A stretch of DNA of 64,000 nucleotides. Source: Solen grandis (Eukaryota > Mollusca > Bivalvia > Adapedonta > Solenidae). The position numbers were made by a program, and so were the translations under genes. Position 1 is the stretch's first letter. Every line of letters begins with the position of its first letter. Location of the stretch: assembly GCA_021229015.1 (NCBI GenBank), contig CM037783.1, forward strand, positions 30,993,840-31,057,839, written 5' to 3'. Below are positions 1 through 10,191 of this stretch, piece after piece. Below the pieces are notes generated by a model, which worked only from the letters and a program-made list of their open reading frames with translations, made no database searches and had not been told where the DNA came from.

Positions 1-962
1 TTTAGCAACTTTGGTAGATGGTCACCCTAGGATCATCTCTGCAAAATTTGATCATATTCTGTGCAGCTGTTTCAGAGGAGATGTCGTTTAAAGAATTCAC
101 TTTATTCATATAAGGCAAATTAGCCCCGCCCCTGGCGGCCATGTTTTTTGGCAGATCCAAATTATTTTAGCAACTTTGGTAGATGGTCACCCAAAGATAA
201 TTCCTGCAAAATTTGATCAAATTCTTGCACTGTTTCAGAGAGATGTGTTTAAAGTTTCATATATACATATAAGGCAAATGAGCTACGCCCCTGGTGGCCA
301 TGTTTTTTGGCAGATCCAAATAATTTTAGCAACTTTGGTAGATGGTCACCCAAGGATCATCGCTGCAAAATTTGATCAAATTCTATGCACCTGTTTCAGA
401 GGAGATGTCGTTTAAAGGTTTCACTATATACATATAAGGCAAATTAGCCCCACCCCTGGCAGCCATGTTTTTTGGCAGATCCAAATAATTTTAGCAACTT
501 TGGTAGATGGTCACCCAAGGATCATCCCTGCAAAATTTGATCATATTCTGTGCAGCTGTTTCAGAGGAGATGTTGTTTAAAGATTTCACTATTACATATA
601 AGGCAAATTACCCCGGCAAATCCAAATAATTTTAGCAACTTTGGTAGAGGGTCACCCAAGGAAGATCTGTACCAAATTATTTTGAAATCTGGCCAGTAGT
701 TTTGGAGGAGATGATTTTAAAAATTTTCAAATTATTTTTTTCCGTTGTCATGGCAACCAGAGTTCTTCATGGATCAACTTTATTTTTGCAACTTTTGTAG
801 AGCCTTACCCAAGGAACATTCCTGCCAAGTTTCATTAAATTCTGTCAAGCGGTTTCAGAGGAGATGTCGTTTAAAAAAATTGTTGACAACGCATGACGCC
901 GGACGCCGGAAACAGGGCGATCACAATAGCTCACTTTGAGCACTTTGTGCTCAGGTGAGCTA
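1..962 (+). repeat. AACAAGAGGGCC-family Helentron-like element, right part
   Basis: Right portion of an element that begins left of the window. The core is a tandem repeat of roughly 165 bp (recurring phrases about the gcagatccaaataattttag and ggtagatggtcaccc boundaries). It ends with the family's right terminus: a hairpin GAGCACTTTGTGCTC at 938-952 followed by AGGTGAGCTAAAA. The same core type recurs in inverted orientation at 55472-57122. No coding function; the short open frames here only reflect the tandem units. It sits downstream of the last visible PARP12-like exon, so probably in an intron of that gene. Confidence 0.85.
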
Positions 963-1083
963 AAAAAGGCAAATAAAAAAACTGGACCCTGGAGAATGAT
1001 GCTTTTAATAATAACTTTGCTGATTCCAGTTTTTCACAAAATTTTGGGGATAAATAAACCTACCCTTATAAAGAGACAATACA

Positions 1084-1373
1084 AACAAGAGCTGTCAGAG
1101 GACAGCACGCTCAATTATTCAAAATGCTTGTTGGTAAATCAAATGAAATCTATTCAATTCTTGTCCTTCATATATAAGATTCAGTCAAGAGTTATCTACC
1201 TTAATTGTCTGATGCCCCTGAACATATTCATGAACTTTTAAGTCAATGTCATAAATGGTTATTGAGATATAAGGTTGATAGTAACTTGCATGCAAAAATT
1301 CCAAAAGCTGCAACGCCAATGCTGACACAAGGGTGGCAACAAAAGCTCTCATATTCTTCGAATAGTCGAGCTA
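1084..1373 (+). mobile_element. Compact Helentron-like element (AACAAGAGCTGTC family), complete
   Basis: A roughly 290-bp element with no tandem core. The left end is AACAAGA followed by the hairpin GCTGTCAGAGGACAGC and then the motif GCTCAATTATTC. The right end carries the inverted counterpart GAATAGTCGAGC followed by CTAAAA. The plan (cap, hairpin, terminal motif, inverted motif at the other end, A-run) is the same as in the large elements of the window although the sequences differ. It lies 73 bp from the donor of the PARP12-like exon at 1447, within the following intron. The plus-strand open frame across it is not supported as a gene. Confidence 0.7.
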
Positions 1374-1446
1374 AAAATGTTACCCTCTCTTATCAGAAAT
1401 TTCCTTTTCCAAAAATATTTTCTTGAAAAATATCATTTTCTCTCAC

Positions 1447-1684
1447 CCTATCCTCAAGAAATGTTCATCATTCTCAGCATCGCAGTATGTAAGCTCCATC
1501 TCCTTGTTACACGCTGGCTCTACATTCTCCCACTCCACGCTTATCTGGTCGCGGTACTGCCACTGGTAGAGCCGATCACTATGAAAATTGCGACAAGCAG
1601 TTCCAAAACCACAGCAGCCTCGCAAGTTGTAGAGACAGATAAACTGGCTGCCACTTTTGTCCATCGACATTTCACTCGTCAGTT
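1447..1684 (-). CDS. PARP12: PARP12/ZAP-like protein, exon with fifth CCCH finger and start of WWE domain
   Basis: Fourth coding exon of the minus-strand gene. The acceptor is TTTCAATTAG before base 1684 and the donor is GTGAGA after 1447. The exon enters in phase 1 and leaves in phase 2; 238 nt = 2 + 78 codons + 2. It encodes a CCCH finger with spacing C-X7-C-X5-C-X3-H (CLYNLRGC...FH), followed directly by the opening of a WWE domain (LYQWQYRD ... YCDAEND). A finger placed just before a WWE domain is the PARP12, PARP11/14-related and ZC3HAV1 arrangement. WWE domains bind ADP-ribose units. The rest of the WWE domain and any PARP catalytic domain must lie left of base 1. Assignment to PARP12 versus ZC3HAV1 (ZAP) cannot be settled without the catalytic part. 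Confidence 0.88.
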
Positions 1685-2010
1685 CTAATTGAAACATACG
1701 GATAAAACAGACATGCAATGTAAACAAACACACAGTGTGGCAGTATAGTCAACAAACAGTGTAAACAGACATACAAAATAAAAAACACTGTAAACAGATA
1801 CATACATCAAGGTGAACATTTTTCTACACTGGTGAACATTCCAGAAAAATATTACAACTTTGGTTCATATAATTCTGTGATGAAGACAAGATCAAATCTA
1901 TACCTCCCTACTTCATATTGGGTGCATAAAAAAGAAGAAATTATTTAAATCACAATAGACATGGTACAGTCCATTAAAACCATGATGGAGGGTGAATAAT
2001 TCAAGACTTT
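1685..2010. other. Intron of PARP12-like gene, no feature seen
   Basis: AT-rich intronic sequence between the exon at 1447-1684 and the repeat at 2011. I see no gene, RNA or recognised repeat in it. Confidence 0.6.
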
Positions 2011-3222
2011 AACAAGAGTGCCAGTGATGGCACAATATACGCCGCCACAAAATATAAAGACCAAGAGGGGCCTTTAAATTATTGCTTTTAACATTTCTGT
2101 AAGCATAAGCTCATAATGAAGTCTGCAAGACCAATTAATTTAGCTGAACAGAGATAGAACCCTAAAAATGCTTCCAATATGAATGTAGGTCAAATAGCAG
2201 TATCAATATGAATCCTTTTTTTCTTTCTCTGCATAACTCTTGCAAAAATCACTGTACCAGAAAATCCCGCTTTATGCACTTTTACCTGTTTAGAAACTTG
2301 AGTTGTGTTTTCAAGAAACCATGTTTAGAAAGGCATAACTATTGCAAATATTGATGAGCATCAAAATCCCTGCTTTGTGCACATTTACACAGTACAGTAA
2401 TGACATTGCCCAAGTTTTGTAAAGATAAGGTCAGAAACATACAAGGAATTGCATTCACAAGGCTGCGATATCAATCAGCTAAAGAGACTAAGTTTCAAGG
2501 GACAAAAATCTTGCAAAAATTAATGAACCCGAAAATTGCCACTTCATGCATATCTACCCATTATAGTAATGACATTGACCAAGTTTTGAAAAAATTCGTT
2601 CAGATACGTAGGAGGAGTTGTGTACACAAGGCTAAAATATCAATCAGATACAGAGACTAAGTTTCAAGGGACACAAATCTTGTGAAAATCAATGAACCGG
2701 AAAATCGCCATTTCATGCACATTTACCAATTATAGTAATGACATTGACCAAGTTTTGAAAAGATTCATTCAGAAATGTAGGAGGAGTTGCGTTCACAAGG
2801 CTGCAATATAAATCAGCTACAGAGACTAAGTTTCAAGGGTCACAAATCTTGTAAAAATCAATGAACCAGAAAATCGCCACTTCATGCACGCCACTTCATG
2901 CACATCTTCCCATTATAGTAATGACATTGACCAAGTTTTGAAAAGATTCATTAAGAAATGTAGGAGGAGTTGCGTTCAAAAGGCTGCAATGTCAATCAGC
3001 TACAGAGACTAAGTTTCAAGGGACACAAATCTTGTAAAAATCAATGGACCGGAAAATCGCCACTTCATGCACATTTACCCATTATAGTAATGACATTGAC
3101 CAAGTTTTGAAAATATTCATTCAGAAACAAAGGAGGAGTTGCGTTCACAAGATATGGACGGACGGACGGACAGACGGGGAAGATGACACCAATATACGAC
3201 CGCCTCCGGCGGTGTATAATAA
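2011..3222 (+). mobile_element. Helentron-like element, AACAAGAGTGCC family
   Basis: The left end AACAAGAG is followed by a hairpin (GTGCCAGTGATGGCAC) and the motif ATATACGCCGCC. The core holds about four to five diverged tandem units of about 165 bp, recognisable by CATTATAGTAATGACATTG. A GGAC/GACG microsatellite precedes the right end, which has the hairpin CCGCCTCCGGCGG and then TGTATAATAAAA, the inverted form of the left motif. Sequence differs from the GGGCC family but the layout is the same. It lies in a PARP12-like intron. Confidence 0.75.
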
Positions 3223-3228
3223 AAATAA

Positions 3229-3480
3229 AACAAGAGGGTCATAGTGGCCTTAGATTGCTCACCAGACTACCTGTAAAATAAGTTTGAAATATTTTATATT
3301 GGTAATACAAGACACCATCAAGGGCTTCCTTTAAATGATCCACATTATTTCAAGCAGAAATTGTGATTTTCAATGAGGTTATCGTCTGTGAAAAACTAAA
3401 TAAAATTCTTAATACATGTACTTGTTACAGGGAAAAAAAGAAATAAATTAACTATCAAGGGAGACAACCCATGTCAAACC
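3229..3480 (+). repeat. Left end of an old AACAAGAGGGTC-type element
   Basis: AACAAGAG at 3229 is followed by an eroded GGGCC-family hairpin and GCTCACC. The left terminus is clear. I cannot place a right end, so the length is approximate. It starts a few bases after the previous element ends. Confidence 0.5.
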
Positions 3481-3765
3481 TTTTTAAACAATAATTGATC
3501 ATTTCCCTTGTGTAAGCTTAATTAATTATTTATTATTGAATTAATTATTGAATAGTATGTATATAGAATACTAGCCAAGCCAATTTGTTATTATCATTAC
3601 TATAGAGAGAGAGCTATCCAATCCCATCAGGGCCTCATTTTTATCATGTAACTTCGTTTGAGAAGCCATGAGTGCAAGTTGTACTGAATGAAATTAAATT
3701 TATTTTGAATGTATAATAAGATATAATGATTTTGTGTTTGCCATGCAGACTTAAAGAATCTGCGC
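3481..3765. other. Intron of PARP12-like gene, nothing recognised
   Basis: AT-rich sequence with a short (GA) run near 3604. No feature I can support. Confidence 0.5.
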
Positions 3766-3826
3766 TACAATATTGTATGAGCAAATAGAGGAGACTGTGA
3801 TCCTGGAAGGAGTTGTCTGACCTAGT
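3766..3826. repeat. Short interspersed repeat with hairpin end
   Basis: Shares ACAATATTGTATGAGCAAA and a CTGGAAGGAGTTGTCTGA hairpin arm with 25345-25440, where the complementary arm is also present. It looks like the end of an interspersed repeat; family unknown. Confidence 0.5.
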
Positions 3827-3913
3827 TCTGCTATGTTTACCAAGGCATCAACACATGTCTATTATTAGGAGGTATACAATCACATGTAAAAATGATTTTG
3901 CCTGTAAACTCAC

Positions 3914-4012
3914 CCTTATTACGAGTCCTCTTGGGTATAGCCCCTGCACCAGATGGTGGTCTGTTGAATGCAGCCTGGTTCCCACGAGGAGGTCTACCTT
4001 GGGCAAAGTTGC
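3914..4012 (-). CDS. PARP12: PARP12/ZAP-like protein, linker exon
   Basis: Third coding exon. The acceptor is TTTTAATTGCAG before 4012 and the donor GTGAGT after 3914. It is 99 nt, phase 1 in and phase 1 out, which matches both neighbours exactly (previous exon ends on one base, next begins with two). It encodes an Arg/Gly/Pro/Asn-rich stretch (GNFAQGRPPRGN ... KRTRNKG) without a domain, as expected for the low-complexity linker between the finger cluster and the WWE region in PARP12-like proteins. No frame-breaking change is present. Too short for ORF finding, but open reading frame, splice signals and phase agreement support it. Confidence 0.82.
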
Positions 4013-4746
4013 CTGCAATTAAAACATTAAAGCTGATGGTACATACAAACTACATACCTTAAGATTTATTTTGTTACATAAATTTTATTACAGAGCAATA
4101 TTTCCACTTACGAACTTGTAATTACTTGTGAAAACTGGAAGCAAGTAGTTTTTTAAGACTCAGTCTAGTGCTAAAATAGTTTACTAACTACCTATTTTGA
4201 GGTTTTTCTTACTTGATTTAGAATAAAGATTTTGCCCGATTTGAAACATTATTTTAAGAATTGAAAAGCACTAAAATGGCGGTTCAACATTACAGGAAGT
4301 TATACATTACTGAAAATGGAACAAGGAATTGAATATTACTGATTCTTTTCTTTTTTCTTTTGATACTTTTCTCTTTCATTTCACATTATGAAAACATGAC
4401 ATATAATAATAATATCATTAATAAGTACAGAGTTTGAAATATCTCAGGAACATAAAAGAAAGGGAAAATGTCAACACTATGACATCATTTTCTTTGGTAA
4501 ACTTTCTTTATCAAGATGGCGCCACCCAAGGAGCTTTGCAAAGAAGCTGTCAAACTTTATAACATTTAGTAAATCACCTGTCACAGTTATCAGAGCTATG
4601 AGAAAATAATACAAAACAAGTCCAGAGAGTTGATCAGCATTTTGAAACTACAGATTCAATTAGGACAGAAAACATTTTTTATATTTATATTGTACAATTA
4701 CAGTAAGCTCCCAGACTTCTGCTAATTTTGACCACTGGTCTCTTAC
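4013..4746. other. Intron of PARP12-like gene, nothing recognised
   Basis: AT-rich intron of about 730 nt between two linker exons. No repeat terminus or gene seen. Confidence 0.55.
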
Positions 4747-4865
4747 CTCTGCTCTTCATTCTTGCCCCATTAGACTTGGAAGAATCATCTGACAGACAAT
4801 CTTCACTTTGGCCGTCTCGGATACTGAGAGTGGACATCTGGTTAAGCATCGGTTGTGATGACCAC
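4747..4865 (-). CDS. PARP12: PARP12/ZAP-like protein, linker exon
   Basis: Second coding exon. The acceptor is CCACTAAAG before 4865 and the donor GTAAGAG after 4747. It is 119 nt: one base completes the Arg codon split by the donor at 12239, then 39 codons, then one base. The product is Ser/Asp-rich (WSSQPMLNQM ... GQSEDCLSDDSSK ... RMKSRG), an unstructured linker. The acceptor polypyrimidine tract is weak, so an alternative acceptor a little downstream is possible, but this one keeps the reading frame with both neighbouring exons. Confidence 0.75.
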
Positions 4866-5609
4866 CTTTAGTGGACATAATCCAAACTTTAAATATGTTT
4901 ATAAGAGAAAATCAGGAGTGTAGCTGGTAATGCTTCTGTACACATGTGCATAACTTAACTATGCAATATTACAATTAAGTCAATTGAGCTTGAATATTTA
5001 TAAATTCTCACACTGACTTGAAACACATTATGAAGCTTTTTAATTTAATATGATTTATGATTCTGTAATGGACCTTTGGTGAAGAAAAGGTTAAACAAGA
5101 GGGCCATGATGGCCCTGGATCGCTCACCTGGTATCATTAGGCTATGTAAAATCAAGTGACCCCTGGGCAGAGCCAATTTTGACCTCAGGGTCATGATTTG
5201 AACAAAGTTGGTAAGAATCGACTAGACAATGCTACACACTATCACACTCTACTTGGTAGAGGTCTATTAGCCCATGTTACATACCAAATATATAAACTCC
5301 AGACCTTGAAGATTTTTCTAGTTTTTTTTCCCAATATAAGTCTATGTAAAATCAAGTGATCCCTGGAGCGGGGCCAGTTTTAACCTCAGCATCATGATTT
5401 GATAAACTTGGTAAGAATTGACTAGACAATGCTACACACCAAATATCTAAACTCTATGCTTTGTGGTGTCTGAGAAGAAGATTTTTCAAGTTTTTTTCCT
5501 ATTAGCCTAAAACGTTAAATCAAGTGACCCCTGGGGCGGGGCCAATTTTGACCCCAGGGTCATAATTTGAACAATCTTGGTAGAGAGTCATGAGATCATG
5601 CTACATATT

Positions 5610-8600
5610 AACAAGAGGGCCATGATGGCCCTGAATCGCTCACCTGAGTACCATTGCTTCAACTGATGTCAAGGTTTTTAAACAGACAAGGATTCTGATA
5701 TAACTTAATCTAAAACATTTTACCCCTGACAATACTACACACCAAATATCTAAGCAATGGGCCATATGGTTTCAGAGAAGACTTGGGCGCAGGGTCATTT
5801 ATCACCGTAGGGCCAAGACTTTGAAAATCTTTGTAATGAATCATTAGATGCTACTTCATACCAAAAATCTTAGCTCTAGGCCTTATTGATTCATAGAAGA
5901 AGATTTTTAAGATTTTCCTATTTAACTCTATGTAAAACAAGTGACCCCTGGTGCGGGGTCATTTATCACCATAGGGCTATGATTTGTACAATCTTGGTAG
6001 TGGCCCATAAGATGATGCTACATACCAAAAATCTTAGCTCTAGGCCTTATGGATTCATAGAAGAAGATTTTTTAAGATTTTTTAACTTTATGTAAAACAA
6101 GTGACCCCTGGTGTGGGGTCATTTATCACCATAGGGCTATGATTTGTACAATCTTGGTAGTGGCCCATAAGATGATGCTACATACCAAATATCTAAGCTC
6201 TAGGCCTTATGGATTCATAGAAGAAGATTTTTTAAGATTTACCTATATAACTCTTGTAAAACAAGTGACCCCTGGTGCGGGGTCATTTATCACCATAGGG
6301 CTATGATTTGTACAATCTTGGTAGTGGCCCATAAGATGATGCTTCACACCAAATATCTAAGCTCTAGGCCTTATGCATTCATGGAAGAAGATTTTTTAAG
6401 ATTTTCCTATATAAGTCTATGTAAAACAAGTGACCCCTGGTGCGGGGTCATTTATCACCATAGGGCTATGATTTGTACAATCTTGGTAGTGGCCCATAAG
6501 ATGATGCTACATACCAAATATCTAAGCTCTAGGCCTTATGCATTCATGGAAGAAGATTTTTAAGATTTTCCTATATAACTCTATGTAAAACAAGTGACCC
6601 CGGTGCGGGGTCATTTATCACCATAGGGCTATGATTTGTACAATCTTGGTAGTGGCCCATAAGATGATGCTGCATACCAAATATCTAAGCTCTAGGCCTT
6701 ATGGATTCATTTTATAACTCTATGTAAAACAAGTGACCCCTGGTGCGGGGTCATTTATCCCATAGGGGATTTGTACAATCTTGGTAGTGGCCCATAAGAT
6801 GATGCTACATATCAACAAGAGGGCCATGATGGCCCTGAATCGCTCACCTGAGTACCATTGCTTCAACTGATGTCAAGGTTTTTAAACAGACAAGGATTCT
6901 GATATAACTTAATCTAAAACATTTTACCCCTGACAATACTACACACCAAATATCTAAGCAATGGGCTATATGGTTTCAGAGAAGACTTGGGCGCAGGGTC
7001 ATTTATCACCGTAGGGCCAAGACTTTGAAAATCTTTGTAATGAACCATTAGATGCTACTACATACCAAAAATCTTAGCTCTAGGCCTTATTGATTCATAG
7101 AAGAAGATTTTTTTAAGATTTTCCTATTAACTCTATGTAAAACAAGTGACCCCGTGGGGTTTGGGTTTGGCCAAGGATTCATAGAAAAGATTTTTTAAGA
7201 TTTTCCTATATAACTCTATGTAAAACAAGTGACCCCTGATGCGGGGTCATTTATCACCATAGGGCTATGATTTGTACAATCTTGGTAGTGGCCCATAAGA
7301 TGATGCTCATACCAAATATCTAAGCTCTAGGCCTTATGGATTCATAGAAGAAGATTTTTTAAGATTTTCCTATATAACTCTATGTAAAACAAGTGACCCC
7401 TGGTGCGGGGTCATTTATCACCATAGGGCTATGATTTGTACAATCTTGGTAGTGGCCCATAAGATGATGCTACATACCAAATATCTAAGCTCTAGGCCTT
7501 ATGGATTCATAGAAGAAGATTTTTTAAGATTTTCCTATATAACTCTATGTAAAACAAGTGACCCCTGGTGCGGGGTCATTTATCACCATAGGGCTATGAT
7601 TTGTACAATCTTGGTAGTGGCCCATAAAATGATGCTTCATACCAAATATCTAAGCTCTAGGCCTTATGGATTCATAGAAGAAGATTTTTTAAGATTTTTC
7701 TATATAACTCTATGTAAAACAAGTGACCCCTGGTGCGGGGGCATTTATCACCATAGGGCTATGATTTGTACAATCTTGGTAGTGGCCCATAAGATGATGC
7801 TACATACCAAAGATCTAAAGGCTAGGCCTTGTGGTTTCAGAGAAGAAGATTTTTTAAATTTTCATTTTTAAAATCTATTTTTAGCTCCTGTGACCTAATT
7901 ATGCGATGGACCAGAACCATTTATACAACTTTAGTAGAGCTTCATCCAAGGAACATTCCTGCAAAATATTTTTCAAATTGGCCAAGCCGTTTAGGAGGAG
8001 ATGTTGTTTGAAGCAATTGTTGACGCCGGACGCACGCACGCACGCACGCACGCACGCACGGACGACGGACGACGGACGCCGGACAAAAGGCGATCAGAAA
8101 AGCTCACCTTGAGCACGTTGTGCTCATGTGAGCTAAAAATCAAAAGGTTAGGCCTTGTGGTTTCGGAGAAGAAGATTTTTTCAAGTTTTTCCTATATTAG
8201 CCTATGTGAAATCAAGTGACCCCTGGGGCGGGGCCAATTTTGACCCCAGGGTCATAATTTGTACAATCCTAGTAGAGAGTCATAAGATCATGCTACATAC
8301 CAAAAATCAAAAGGCTAGGCCTTGTGGTTTCAGAGAAGAAGATTTTTTAAATTTTCATTTTTAAAATCTATTTTTAGCTCCTGTGACCTAATTATGCGAT
8401 GGACCAGAACCATTTATACAACTTTAGTAGAGCTTCGTCCAAGGAACATTCCTGCAAAATATTTTTCAAATTGGCCAAGCCGTTTAGGAGGAGATGTTGT
8501 TTGAAGCAATTGTTGACGCCGGACGCACGCACGCACGCACGCACGGACGACGGACGACGGACGCCGGACAAAAGGCGATCAGAAAAGCTCACCTTGAGCA

Positions 8601-8621
8601 CGTTGTGCTCATGTGAGCTAA
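5610..8621 (+). mobile_element. Helentron-like element nested in 5094-9772
   Basis: Left end AACAAGAGGGCC at 5610, right end GTGAGCTA at about 8621. The flanks GATCATGCTACATATT and AATCAAAAGGCTAGG are the two halves of an outer core unit (intact copy near 8289-8318), so it was inserted in that unit. It has a core of about 163-bp units (TGGTGCGGGGTCATTTATC type). The 906-bp element at 54551-55454 is nearly identical to it minus the inner insertion. Confidence 0.72.
6814..8135 (+). mobile_element. Helentron-like element nested in 5610-8621
   Basis: The innermost of three. The left end at 6814 is almost identical to that at 5610 for about 300 bp. The right arm (7814-8135) is almost identical to 8305-8621. 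Immediately before the right hairpin lies a (GCAC)n/(ACGG) microsatellite at about 8030-8080. The paralogue at 54551-55454 shows the uninterrupted site. Confidence 0.72.
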
Positions 8622-9774
8622 AAATCAAAAGGCTAGGCCTTGTGGTTTCGGAGAAGAAGATTTTTCAATTTTTTCTATATTAGCCTTTGTAAAATCAGGT
8701 GACCCCTTGGTGGGGCCAAATTTGATCCCAGGGCCATGATTTGAACAAACTTGGTTGTGATCTACTAGACAATGCTGCACACCAAATATCTAAACCCCAG
8801 GCCTTGTGGTTTCTGAGAAGAAGACTTTTCAAGTTTCTCCTATATTAGCCTATGTTAAATCAAGTGACCCCTGGGGTGGGGCCAATTTTAACCCCAGGGT
8901 CATGATTTGAACAAACTTGGTAGAGATCAACTAGACAATGCTACAAACCAAATATCTTAACTCTATGCCTTGTGGTTTCTGAGAAGATTTTTCAAGTTTT
9001 TTTCCTATATCAGCCTATGTTAAATCAAGTGACCCCTGGGGCGGGGCCAATTTTGACCCCAGGGTCATAATTTGAACAATCTTGGTAGAGAATCATAAGA
9101 CCATGCTACATACCAAATATCTAAACTCGAGGCCTTCTGGTTTCTGAGAAGAAGATTTTTCAAGATTTGTTTCTATATTTGCCTATGTAAAATCAAGTGA
9201 CCCCTGGGGCGGGGCCAATTTTGACCCAGGGTCATGATTTGAACAAACTTGGTTGTGATCTCCACTAGACAATGCTACACACCAAATATCTTAACTCCAT
9301 GCCTTGTGGTTTCTGAGAAGAAGATTTTTCAAGTTTTTTTTTTCCTATATCAGCCTATGTTAAATCAAGTGACCCCTGGGGCTGGGCCAATTTTGACCCA
9401 AGGGGCATAATTTGAACAATCTTGGTAGAGAGTCATAAGATCATGCTACATACCAAAAATCAAAAGGCTAGGCCTTGTGGTTTCGGAGAAGAAGATTTTT
9501 TAAAGTTTCATTTTCAAAATCTATTTTTAACTCCTGTGACCTACTTATTTACCCAATCAGAATAATTTGAACAACTTTGATAGAGGTCATGATAAGGATT
9601 ATTCCTGTGAAGTTTGGTCAAAATCCATCCAGTGGTTTAGGAGGAGAAGTTGTTTAAAGGAAAAGTTGACGCAAGACGCACGCACGGACAGACGGACTGA
9701 TGGATGGACGGACGCCGGACAAAAGGCGATCACAAAAGCTCACCATGAGCACGTTGTGCTCAGGTGAGCTAAAA

Positions 9775-10191
9775 AACAAGAGGGCCATGATGGCCCTGAA
9801 TCGCTCACCTGATTATAAATGAGCAACATATGTTGGATTTTTCATATTGACCTATTTTTTGACCCAACATGACCCAACTTCGAACTTGTCCAAGATATTA
9901 TGGAAACAGACATTCTGACCAAGTCTCTTGAAGATATGGCAAAAATGTGGCCTCTAGTGTGTTAACAAGGTTTTTCTAAGATTTGATCTCATGACCTACC
10001 TTTTGACCCCACATGACCCAAATTCTAACTTGTCAAAGATTTTATCAAACAAACATTCTGACCAAGTTTCATGAAGATTGGCTTAAAAATATGGCCTCTT
10101 AAGTGTTAACAAGCCAAATTGTTGACGACGCACGACGGATGCCGGGCGATCACAAAAGCTCGCATTGAGCACGTTGTGCTCAGGTGAACGA
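9775..10191 (+). mobile_element. Short complete Helentron-like element (GGGCC family)
   Basis: About 417 bp with left end AACAAGAGGGCC, two tandem core units (GACCCAACTTCGAACTTGTC type, the same core as 20291-22074), a short ACGACG stretch, hairpin GAGCACGTTGTGCTC and AGGTGAACG. It directly abuts the right end of the preceding element (only AA between). Confidence 0.8.

Larger units (their letters stand above)
5094..9772 (+). mobile_element. Helentron-like element (GGGCC family), outer element of a triple nest
   Basis: The left end AACAAGAGGGCC with hairpin is at 5094. The right end, hairpin GAGCACGTTGTGCTC then AGGTGAGCTAAAA, ends at about 9772. The core unit is about 165 bp (GTGACCCCTGGGGCGGGGCC type). 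Two more left ends (5610, 6814) and two more right ends (8135, 8621) lie inside, giving the order L L L R R R. The simplest reading is two successive insertions into the outer element. It fills much of the 7.4-kb intron of the PARP12-like gene. Repeated 55-residue open frames across it are by-products of the tandem units. Confidence 0.8.

Noticed and set aside
1205..1426. Plus-strand frame near the PARP12-like exon as a gene fragment
   Set aside because: It spans the compact repeat at 1084-1373, whose ends and hairpins explain the sequence.
5886..7871. Recurring open frames with a roughly 55-residue repeated protein unit
   Set aside because: They arise because the core repeat unit length is often a multiple of three. 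Units differ by indels, the frame breaks repeatedly, and the same DNA occurs many times in non-coding settings.
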